64,000 nucleotides of DNA from Ectocarpus siliculosus. Lineage: Eukaryota > Sar > Phaeophyceae > Ectocarpales > Ectocarpaceae. The stretch is from positions 1,989,478-2,053,477 of the forward strand of contig FN649747.1 in NCBI GenBank assembly GCA_000310025.1, written 5' to 3'. Shown here piece after piece: positions 33,001-50,601 of the stretch; the stretch's first letter is position 1; every line of letters starts with the position of its first letter. A program made the position numbers and the translations under genes. Under the pieces are notes generated by a model. It saw only the letters and a list, made by a program, of their open reading frames with translations. It had not been told where the DNA came from and did no database searches.

Positions 33001-35989
33001 CGCGGTCGACTTTCACGACAAACGTCTAAGTAGGAGACATCGATCGAGGCCCTCGCTGGCTGATAGGCGGCGTCGCCTGGTTCTTCCGCCACGTAGAGCA
33101 TCGAAAATACCCACGGGCCGGTCTCTAGATCGCGACCTGCCGGTCCTACCGGTTCAACCGTACTGTAACCTGCTCTTGTCGCTGAACCTGACTGGTACGG
33201 CGCGGCGTGACCCAGCTGCCGGAAGGTTTGCTCCGCATGTCCGTGCTTCCCCATTGACTTTCCGCCGTATGTACGCCGTAAAACGCTTAGGCCAACCTCA
33301 AACACCGACGCCAACGCCAGTTGGTGGGTAAAAGGCGTTATTTTCCGACACAAACTTACCGGCCTCACCCTCGCGACTGCCTCTCACCCTCTGTATACGA
33401 AAACCGGGACGCTTGCTTGTCCCAATCTTTTTTTTTTTTGCGGCTCAGTTGATAAGAACCGGGTTGATCGAGCGGCACGAGCTGTTCACCCCCCACCTTC
33501 TCCTCGACTTCCTGCTGAGGGTGAACGAGATGATGTCCAGGCGGGACGTGCAGACGTGGGCGCTCATGGTCGGCGACGAGGAGGGCTGCTATGTGAGCGG
33601 CCACGGCAGCACTAGTATTTTGGAATTTTTTGGTAGATGTGTTCAATAAGTCGCGCCGACTTCGGTCGTTTTGCAGGCGCTATATACCTACCTTGACTTC
33701 TTCGTTTGGCAGTTCCAACGCGGGGTCACATTAAAAGACCCCCCCCGCATTGCGTGCCTTAACTCGTTCCTTGTCCCTTGCGGCGTGTTGTGTAAGACAA
33801 AGCTCAACTCTTGTCGCCGAGTGCACGCGTTGTAAGGGAAGCGCCTGCTTGCGCTGACTCTGTGTCATCGCGCAATGTGCATGTTGCAAACCTCGCGTAG
33901 TCTTTAATCAGCAAGAACATCCCCTCCGAAGAATGCCACGCCCAACCTGCTCAACCTCTTGTTTTAGGAGTCCCTGCTAGTGCGCGGTTCGTCACCTGCG
34001 GCCGGCGAGGCTGTCAGTTTTCCATGTTCGATTCGTGAAAAATATGCACTTGTAGATATCATGGTCAAGGGTTTGCTAGACAGAAGCTTTCGGGGTTGGC
34101 GCTCGGTAAATGGCACATCAAAACGGTGTGGTCAGTCTGGCGTCTCGAGTTCTCTTCTCGAAAACACATGGCCCCGTGTTGGCGACCGCGACGCAGTACC
34201 AGAACTCGTGAAGCCAAATCCCCCATCCACTCTCGACTGGACTACTGCTGTCTTGAGCAGATGGAAAATGAATAGGAAAGGGGACGATAAGTGGTAAACG
34301 GTCACAATGGCTAACGTAAATCAACACCACATGAGTGCCCCCCCCCCCCCCACCCCCCCCCAACTTTTTTTTTAACCCCCCCTTTTCCCTTTCTTTTTTT
34401 TCCTCCCTTTCCCTTTCCTACCCCCCCCCCCCCCAACTAAAAAAAAAAAACCCCATTTATTAAACCCCCCCAAAAAACCAAACACCCCAACTTTTACCCT
34501 TCCAAAAAAACCAAATTCATTCTTCTTTTAAACAAATAACTCACCAAAAAAAATTCCCCTTATTTTTTTCCCCCCCCCCCCCCCCCTATTATCAACATCC
34601 TCCCCCCCCTTTTTCGGGTTTTTTTTTTTTTTCCTTTTTTATTTTTTCCCCTTTTTTTTCCTTTTTTTTTTTTTTTTTTTTTTTCCCCAAAAAACAACGG
34701 TTTTTTAACTTTTTTTTTTTGTTTTGAAAAACTTTTTTTTTTCCATTTTCCCCTTTTTCCTTTTTTTGAAGAATTTTTTTTGGAAAAGCCGTTTTTTTTT
34801 TTCTTTTCCAACCCTTTTTTTTTCTGTGGGGGGAGGAGGTCAATTTCTTTTCTTTTTTTTTTTTTGTGTACCCCCCCCGGCCCCTTTGTGTTTTGTCCCT
34901 CCCCCCCCGCCCCCCATTTTTTTATTTTCTTATTTTCGGGTTGTTTTTTTTTTCCACAACGCGGTTTTTTTTTTTGGCCGTTTCCCCCCTTTTAACCCCC
35001 TTCCCCCTTTTTTTTCCCCCTTTTTTTGGAAAATTTTTTTTTTTTTTTTTTTTCAGGGTTTTTTCCCCTTTGGGTTTCTTTTTTTTTTTTTTGGCTTTCT
35101 TTTTGGGGCCCCCTTTTGTTTCCACCCTTTTTTGGGCTTTCGGGGGGGGGGGCCCTTTTTTTTTTTTGGTTTTTTAAATTTAAAGGGGGGTTGAAGGGAA
35201 GGTTTCCCCCCCCCCCCCCTTTTTTAGAAAGAGCCACCCCGGCCCCCCCCCCTTTTAGTTTTTTGCGTTTTTCCCAGGGGGGGGGGGGGCGGCGGTGGGC
35301 TTCGGAATTCAAAATGGCCCAAAACCAAGAAAAAGAGAGAGACGGGGGGGGGGGGGGAGGGGGCGCGGAGAGAGACCACACAGACACAATCATGTCACCG
35401 AGTGGGGGGGCACGCGGTTCCAAGGGTGATAAAGCACGAAAACTTTGTTTGTTCGAATCCAAATCGCGCTTGGTCTCGCAACCCACGTATCCGAACGCTT
35501 GCCCCGGCCGCTACACGTCCATATCTTCGTCACGGGCCATATCACCCTACAGTACACTAAATATTCGACAATACTGCAGAACGAGCCACCACTTTAGAAC
35601 CTGTTTTTTTGCCGAGGATTCTGTTTTTGTCTATGGGGTACTGCACTGTGCCCCTGACGGCGACTATGTAAGTGTTGTGTGCCCTTCTTGACTGAGAACC
35701 TGTTCTTGTTGCGGACAAGGTCCTACAGCAGTAGGTTATGTTAGGCTCCAAGTTGCGGCCAAGTTCTTACTGCTTTCTACACCGTTGACGGCGTGTCGCA
35801 GGCGTGGTGTGCTGGTTGTCGGCCGCAAACGCCCTGATCTCCCTGCGGATGGGGCTGTGGACGAACAGTCTTCTGCTGTTTGACGCCGAGTCGAAGCTGG
35901 TCGGCCAGAAGCGGTCAACCTTCATCCCGGCCCCTGCGTCGTTCCGGGAGTGGTTCGGCCAAAACGACGACAACAGCAGCCAGCCCTAG
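27045..35989 (+). CDS. DGQHR-domain protein with basic repetitive N-terminus
   Basis: The model is 27045-28481, 29290-29571, 30715-30875, 31814-31901, 32712-32783, 33449-33592, 33968-33986 (19-nt micro-exon, tentative) and 35802-35989, about 796 residues. The core reads YVLGVVDGQHRLRALK, then IEELYAEINRAEPVQIDL after splicing, then QFRPMFGGKRVRPPTLNAI. This is the DGQHR signature with its EIN-x-AEPV partner, a fold related to ParB/DndB and best known from bacteria, phages and large DNA viruses. Exon 2 (RVYVSSLEALEKVRVWEEAR) resembles the segment preceding DGQHR. Exon 1 is low-complexity: an Arg-rich start that might be a transit peptide, acidic Ser runs, and three ~50-residue repeats with PRKRRG-like cores. 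Introns 1 and 3 need GC donors. The exon 3 start could also be 30580 or 30697. The link from exon 6 to exon 8 crosses poor sequence. No function is known to me for the nuclear protein. Confidence 0.72.
27690..28100 (+). repeat. Coding tandem repeat (3 units of ~153 bp)
   Basis: Within exon 1 of the DGQHR gene, three units begin near 27690, 27843 and 27996. Each codes a PPAKK/PPKKAPKAK segment, a basic PR(N/K)RRG core and then NPSPTxAxQAxxxADG. The third unit is degenerate after the basic core. The PRKRRG cores resemble AT-hook-type or nuclear-localisation basic patches; this is resemblance only. Confidence 0.8.
30591..30712 (+). repeat. 36-bp direct duplication at an exon border
   Basis: GCCGCCGCTGCCACGGGAAG plus CTGACGAAGAGAAATC occurs at 30591-30626 and again ending at 30712, offset by 86 bases. 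The second copy abuts the DGQHR exon. Three phase-0 acceptors are available (30579, 30696, 30714), so the true exon 3 start is ambiguous. Confidence 0.85.
34330..35330. other. Low-quality homopolymer stretch
   Basis: About 1 kb consists almost only of C, T and A homopolymer runs with little normal sequence, unlike anything else in the window. Open frames through it (poly-Phe or poly-Lys) are artefacts. It lies in the last intron of the DGQHR gene and could hide an exon. Confidence 0.85.
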
Positions 35990-37700
35990 CACAAGCAACG
36001 ACCACATTATCACCGCTGGCAGAAAAATCCCGAAGCTTGGGAGGGCTTCGTGTGATCGATGGCTGTTCTTGACAGCTTGTTGGCGTTTGCTGCAGCGCTC
36101 GCAGGATGATGTTTGCCCCAGTGTGCTCACGGGAGGGTCCTGTAGACAACAATAATGGCCCGGAAGAGAGACGGCATGTGTGTGTGGTGTCCAGCTCAAC
36201 GCGGAGTTTTCCGGAGGAGCAAGGGTGATGTTGCGAGTGGTGGTGGTGATGGTGATGGTGACGACAAGAAGGCCAACACGACGATATAAAGGCTGCCTTC
36301 TCTTTGCTCTCACCTACTGCATGTCCTTACCGTCTCCGGGGAGAATATGGTATGTAAAGAGGCTTTCGATTTTGCAGGGAGAGAAAATTCAAGCATGTTT
36401 GACATTGGGGGACGGACGACTTAGCATCGTAGGTCCAAGGGCGTGCCGCTGTTGTTGAGCGCACAGCAGTAGTTGTTGATCGAGAGAGGCGCGATGAATG
36501 GCTGCGCTGGGCACCCTGCGCCGCACACGCGACACTTTCGTCCGTCATCATGGACAGGCTTTACACCTACCTCCCTTTCTCGTCGAATGTGTTGGTGTGC
36601 ATAATACAGACCCCACGCTACACGTGACCGCGGCAGAGCCCTCTCTCTCAAGCCTTCATTTTTTTTTGTCACTATTGACTTATAGGGTGGGGCGTACTGA
36701 CTCAAGCAACGTTTTGTCTGGCCGTTGTTCTGGGGGAGGAACATACATCCCTGGTAGACTAAGGTAACTGTTAGTGTGAGGAGGAGCAGATTCCGCTGGG
36801 GATTGGAAGGCAGTCGCCGAATGGAACACGTGCAATCTCATGGATCTTGTCATGGCGGATGTGGGTGGGCGTCTTGTTTTTTTTGTTGCGTGGAAAGAAG
36901 AGCTCTCCGTCTAATAGAACGCCCCATGGGCGGTGTGGGGCTGGCGGTACGTTCAGCCTTGCTTACAACCTGGAAAGCTTCCCCCGCAAGCCTGTTAGTG
37001 CGACGGGTTCGCGGCATGGTCGCGTAGTGTTGTTGTTGTTGTTGTTGTCTTCACATTAAAAAAAAAAGTGTACAGTAATTTATTAATGTTGACTGCTGTG
37101 GTGGTGGCATACGTTTACAGTGTAGTGTAGTTTAGTTTGCGTCTCGAGTGAGTCTGGCCGCCGGCCAATGAACACGGCGGGGGGGGGTCCCAACTCAGAC
37201 GGCATTCGACGTGGGGGGGGGGGGGGGGGGGGGGTTTTTTTTTTTTTTGTNNNNNNNNNNNNNNNNNNNNNNNNNNNNNNNNNNNNNNNNNNNNNNNNNN
37301 NNNNNNNNNNNNNNNNNNNNNNNNNNNNNNNNNNNNNNNNNNNNNNNNNNCCACCCACGGAAGCCACCCCCCCCCCCCCCCCCCCCCCCCCCAGGGTGGT
37401 TATTTTTTTCTGACAGTTGAAGCGCGTTCGTTCCCCACAAGCAGTCCCTCAAAGGCGCGCGTTCGGTTCGCATGGCCCTTCCCCGAGGCGTGCAGGCATC
37501 CGGTCATCTCTCTTCTGCTGTGTACTTACGAAGTCCCGGATCCCTATCGCCGCCAGTCTTCGATGGAGCAAGTACGCGCACTCGCGACGACGGAACAACC
37601 AGCCGCTGCTGTGTCCCGCATCTCCGTAACTAACTCCCTTGGCCGTAGTTCTCCAACAATGAACGTGCTGGAAGGACGGCGGCGCGTTTCCGTCTAAACC
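35990..37700. other. 1.7-kb convergent intergenic region with gap 2
   Basis: This lies between the stop of the DGQHR gene and the stop of RPT4. I see no coding exon. It holds a short (TTG)n + CTTCACATTAAA fragment at 37028-37060 that matches the 3' end of the (AAC)n SINE-like family in inverted orientation, and then the N gap. Confidence 0.55.
37251..37350. other. Assembly gap 2 (100 N)
   Basis: Exactly 100 N, with a G tract then a T tract on the left (37213-37248) and a C tract on the right (37368-37392). True size is unknown. Confidence 0.98.
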
Positions 37701-44779
<7,079 letters not shown>

Positions 44780-45104
44780 ACTTCAGGCCTTCTTCCCTAT
44801 CACCCCTTTCGCTGTGTTCGGAAGAGCTCTGTACCCCCCCGAATACAGATTTCCAGCCGACGGGAGTGCTCTCTCAACGCCCCTTGTCTGCCTACGGCGG
44901 GAGATCTCGTGACAGATCAGCAGAAAAGCGCGGTGTGCTTCTGGGGAGCAACGCGCGCAAAATCAAGCACAACTCGAGGCAAGTTGATCGTCTCTCCTCG
45001 TGTCTGTTGCTCGGTCCGTTGCGTCTTGTGCTCGGCTCTTGCCTTCTCTCGGCCTCGCTCGCTTGCTTCCGCCGCAAGGGGTCCCGCAAAATATATACAG
45101 GTCC
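44780..45104. promoter_or_regulatory. Divergent 5' region between RPT4 and the DA1-like gene
   Basis: Only 325 bp lie between the two start codons. The sequence is GC-rich with pyrimidine-rich patches. An AAAATATATACAG string lies at 45088-45100, just 5' of the DA1-like ATG. That is too close to serve as a TATA box for that ATG, and it could instead be the acceptor of a 5' UTR intron. I recognise no proteasome-type control element with confidence. Confidence 0.6.
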
Positions 45105-46674
45105 ATGGGAATACCATCGTCGGGTGCTCCGGTTGTGTCGGTGACATCACCAGTTCCGGTCTTTCCGCACACCGCACACAGGGCAGTCGGTCAGTCAGCC
45201 ACACAAGCCCGTCTTCATCAGCTGGACGCGCCGTACTTGAAGATGGGAACAATGAAGGTTTTCTTGGAGAACATCCGCAGCATGGCGCGGAGCCCTACGC
45301 AATACAACCGGACTCAGCAGGAGAGAATAGTAAGAGATGTTATTTATGCAACGTGATTTTGGAACAAGCAGCGGAGTTCGTAGCAAACAACGCACTTGCT
45401 GCTGCACCGCTTCAACCGCCAGAGAGCTTACTCCCGTTGTGAATCTTGAGGCTTTCCCGGAGCTCTGAAGCTCTTCGTTCGTCGTGAGAGTTCACTAAGT
45501 CGTGAACCGTTGGTACCGGCTTCACGCCCCGCCGTATGTGCCCCTTGCTGCCTTGCTGTGATGTGTGTCCTTTCGAACCCCGAACACCCAGCATTCCGTA
45601 TCCAGAGGTGGAGCGGTGTTTCATTGACACCATACTTGTTGTCTTAGTACTGCTGTGGTAGATATTTCGTGTAACAACATGCGAACTTTCAACGATAGAA
45701 TTACCCCAGACCACCAGTGCTTGTTCCTCTCTCACCACACGCGCCCGGGGCTGCCGTAGCCCTGCAACCATGCACCGGCCTTGTTGTATTTCGGACCCGA
45801 TGATTTCATCCTAGATCGACTCTGGCCCCTTAGTCTGTCGATACATACCCCGTAAAGTATCCCGAAAAATTGTTCGCTTTTTTTGATCTTTTTCTTTCAT
45901 GTCAGTCACTTCGGAATCAAGCTCTCCTATAGATTTACCAGTGATTTGCTCGTAGTCTAGTCTACGATCACGTCCTTGCCTGCTAAACCTAAAAACCAAT
46001 GAATGAAAATTCAAACACCCCCATAATATGTACACTCAAGTTTGAAAGCATAGGAACTTGAAACAGGACAACACAGCAGTAGTCATGCAGCCACTGCAAC
46101 AGAAAAGGTCGAAGGGTCGAAGGGCCTGTTGGCCTGGACTGTTGAAGAGCCGCCTGAGCGCGGGGTTTCTTTTTTCTCGTCATTATCGTACGCTTCCAAC
46201 TTCTATTTCTCCGAACCAATCTCGGTGCTACTGCATGCATGTGCTTCCCGACGCTGTGTGCTGCGCTCAGGCCTCTCAGGAAGCTGAGTTTGAAGCTGCG
46301 GTTGCCGCCTCCCTCGTCGAAGCTGGTGGTTCTGGCTTTCCGGTGCTGCCTGCATCAGGTAAGATCTAGATTGTTCTGTGAGAGCAACGGCGGTATTTTC
46401 GAGCATCGGATCAGGTTGATTTGTGGCTTGTATGCTGCATCTAAACATAGAGTGGAGAGAGAGAGAGATAGAGAGAGATTCGGAGGGCCTGGACAGAAGA
46501 GTGCAAATATGTTACGGCACTACTCCGAAAGTCATCGCCATCGCCACTACCGCCACCACCACCGACAATGTTGTAACCACAACAGCTTTTGTTTTATTTA
46601 GTCCTACAACTGTGCCTAATGTCAAGTGCGGCATAATATCTGCTGTACAACAACGTTGCGAGCAGTTGCTCATG

Positions 46675-46718
<44 letters not shown>

Positions 46719-49700
46719 TTCTTCACATTAAACTCGTGTCAGTTGCTAATCCCAAAATCTAGCAAAGACTCGGCCCGTGGTCACAAAAATGCTAAAGCCA
46801 TCAGAAGATCTAAAGAACACGCACACTATTAGCATGAAAAGGGTACACAAGCCCGAGGAGGTACACCTACATGTGTTGGCAAATGGCGAATGGGACAGAA
46901 AGAACACGGGCACTTTGTTTGATCGTGCTGTATGTAGGCTGTAGATTGATGTGTTGGAAGCGAAATGTGAGAGTTGAGAACCGCACCCAAAAACATGTGG
47001 GAGGCAGTATTCCCGTAAGCGGCGAAGAGATCGCACCGTCTCTACTAGACCGACTTCCAATTCCCAACTGCTTCTTCTCAACCAAGTGGGTGCGAAGTGC
47101 TATGTATGATAAGAGCCCGATAATTCCAGCCAGCAAATTTCACGGTATGTTGCTAGTCCTCGATAATTCTACCGAAAGCCTTCGACGAGATGCCCCCAAA
47201 ACCAACATTTTTGGTGGTGGCACAAGCTTGGTTTTGGAACAGTCGAGCTTTCACAATCGTGCATGCCGTAGTCGTTTGACCATTGACCTCGCATCCCTAC
47301 AAAGCCGGGACGGAGCACGCCGGGTTCTCACCGGACCAGGCTCTCACATCACCAAGCGCGAAGCGCCGTGAGGTATTTGGCGAGTCGCATGAAGGGTGCG
47401 CTGCCATCCTGCTAAGGGTGTTCGGCATCTTGTGCTTACTTCCTTGCGTACGGATGACAGCTGCGTATGACTTAATTTATTTTCTGGTGCTTTCACTTCC
47501 AGAGACAGCAGTTATGAGCACTGTGTAACTGCCTCGAGGAAGCTTGACCATTTTAACACAACGTGGTGCGATCATCCCCCGTTGCGCGGAGTGAGGTTTC
47601 TCGACCCCGCACAACATGATCTACTCGACCACCATTATGGTTACCGCCAAAAAAAAAACCAGAGGTAAAAAAAAAAGACGGTAACCTGGTTGCCGAGTTC
47701 ACGAAGTGAATTGGCTTGTTTTACAACGTCGTTGCCAATCGACGAAAACCCAATCCCGATGGCAAACACCGAGTGGGGGGCTTGTTTTACAACGTCGTTG
47801 CCAAGTGACGAAAACCCAAACCCCGATGGCAAACACCGGGAGGGGGGGGGGGGGGAGCATCTCTTCGCCTTTTACGGTTACCCAACGACTGACTGAGACA
47901 GGGAAGAGGGAATGTTGTTCCTGCGGAGGAACGGACGCGGAAAAACATTAGTATACGAATCGGAAGATAAATAAAAAAAATTACTATACACGACGCGGTT
48001 GACGCACAACCACACAACCCTTACACTTCTCATGTTTTGTACAATGTCTTCCCAAAAACAAACGATACTCACCATGAAAAAATATCAAACCACACACACA
48101 TCTTGAAAAAACTGGCCTGGTACTTCTACCTTTTACCTCTATTCACACCCGTGCCGGTCCAACAGACGCTGATTGCCTTTCGTGGCCGCAGGCAAACCAC
48201 GCCCGAAAGGGTTTATACACACTTTTCGGATGTACCACAACACACTTTTCCGCAACACACAAAAAAGAGGTCGTGTGTATTTTCTAAACACAAAAGACAT
48301 GGCAGTCGGACGTCGTCCGCCATACGTGGAATAAAGGAATGAAGGGCCCATCGCTCCCGCTCTGCACACACACACGCGATTCCAAACAAGATAAAACGAA
48401 CAAAAGAGAACACAAGCCGGTCTTTTCGAGCAAGTGGGGCGGAACCTCCTGACCTCTTGGCTCTAGCCAAGCACGGGCGTACGCTTTTTTTTTTTTCTCA
48501 ATATGATTCCATCTCTATCCCAGAAAAGAGTCCACGGTAGGTTAGCAATGAACTCACAGCGGCAGCGGAGACTACCTGTATTTATACGGTGTCTCGCGCA
48601 GCACACGGCGATATCCCCCCTGTGGGGAACAGTCTCAACAAGACAGTAGTCATGTTAACACATTCAGAGGGAGGAACGGAATAAGGTGGAAAGCTGCTCC
48701 GACAGCGGATAGCTTGCCACGAGTGTGCTAAGGCAAGTACATAGATAGGTTGACGCATGGACTATTGTGTAGCGTTTAAAAGCGGGTTTTGATGGTCGCA
48801 GATTTCAACCCCGGGTAAGGGAGTCGATGTATTCTAGATACGCAGACCTTTCACTAGGAAGAATAAGTATAAACACATAAAGACTATCGTACCCGTTCGA
48901 GATATAACCATAGTCGAACGGGGTGTGTTGGAGTTTTCAGCGAGTGGAGGGACACCGGCTAGACCTTTGATTTTTTGAAATACGCATGGTGACAGCGGGA
49001 TTGTCGGAGAGTCAGTCGGTATCGCCCGTGAAACACCTCGCCGATCTCGCTCTCCCCCCCCCCCCCCCCCGCCCGGTCTTCGTGCAAAACGTTTCCGCAC
49101 GTACGTACAGTATGTGTGTCGAAGCTGGAAGCTTTCTGATTTGTTCGTTGCTTGCTCTTGCTGAGCTCTTCCGTTGTGTATCCCGATATGTCTGTTGTTC
49201 ATGCTGTACGTATGTAGTGCGCTCACGAAAGCTGCTCCGAGAGCTGACTGCCATGTGCCGCGTCCGTTGCCGTGTTTCTTGACTAAAGCTAACGCTGCTA
49301 CTGCCTCTGCTGCGCTCTTGCTTCGTGCTGTGGCCTATGTGCTCGCTGCCGTCAATATTATCCTGCGTTCCCGGTTCTCCTTTGATTGGTCCGGGTGCAG
49401 GCGGCGCCGGCGCCGGCAGTGCGCAAGGCGACGAGGCCGCCGCCATCGCCGCCGCCATCGGAGCCTCGCTCGACATGCACGAGGCCGCTGCTGCTGGCTC
49501 TCAGGGCAACGGCGCCAGCAGCAGCAGCAGCAGCAGCAGCGGCGGCGGCGGCGGCGGTCGCGGCGGTCGCGGCAAGAAGGGCGGCGCCCACCCCGACCCA
49601 GCGCCGTTCGCGGGAGGCTTCGACGGCACCCACGGCTCCCAAGACTTGGCATTTCTGAGCGACCTCCCGTTGCTCCCACCCGCCCCCGCTCCCGCCCAGA

Positions 49701-50555
49701 CAGGCAGGGGTGGTGGCGGTGGCGGTGCTGCTGCTGCTGCTGATGCTGCTGGTGGTGGGGAGGGCGTACGGAAAGGCCGGGGCGCGTGGAGCGGGGGCGC
49801 CATGTTTGGTGAGTGCATGGCGTTCATCTGTCTGTGCGCAGCTTGTTTCATCATTTGCTGTTGCGGTTTTGTGCCGTTGCGAGTTTCTTCCCCTTAGACC
49901 CGGTATGGCCTCTACCCACTGTCTCCACAAACGGCGGCAACTGTGGCAGCGGCGGCAGCAGTAGGGGCCACAACAGCAAAGGACTCCTGGCTCGTGCCTC
50001 GCCCCTCGCATTTCCACCTCTCTTTTCTCTTGCCAACTCACAAACGTGACTTGTCGACGACACTAGTAATGGTACCAATTGTCCGTTTTATTTGTCTGTC
50101 TTGTCCTTATCAAGACTCTCTAATCCGATACGTAAGCATACACAAACATGCGCAACCCTTCGTCGGCAGGGGGATCGTTGGTGCCGCGCCAGCCACGGGC
50201 CCCCTCCTCCGGTAGAGGGCGAACGGTCGAGGACGAAGCGCTGGCCAGGCGCCTGCAGGAGCAGTGGCTCTTAGAGAATGCTGCGGACCGCGGCGGCGGC
50301 GGTTTCGGGGGGCAGGTAAGAAGAAGACCCGAAAAATTATTTTTTTCCCTCAAAGCTACATTGCGCTGCTGTTAATAGTTGTGTCGCTCACGATCTCTTC
50401 CCACCCAGCGGCGGTGTGTTGTAGGTAGGAACTGGCGGTAACGGGAACGCAAACGGGAGCTGTCCTGTCCTGTTCTGTGCAGGTGGTGCCCGAGTCTCGA
50501 TGTTGGCGCGAATGGAGGGTCTGCGGGGGGACCCTTCGTGGGCAGGCTAGTGGAG

Positions 50556-50601
<46 letters not shown>

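Noticed and set aside
34560-35194. Long open frames rich in Lys (minus) or Phe (plus)
   Set aside because: They arise from A/T/C homopolymers in low-quality sequence.
37083-37473. Open frames across gap 2
   Set aside because: They consist of poly-Gly/Pro from homopolymers and N.
47641-47838. Possible CRISPR-like array (two 66-bp units)
   Set aside because: Only two head-to-tail units with no spacers, and this is a eukaryotic intron.
49335-50041. Minus-strand Cys/Ala/Arg-rich frames opposite DA1-like exon 3
   Set aside because: Shadows of Gly/Ser-rich coding repeats.
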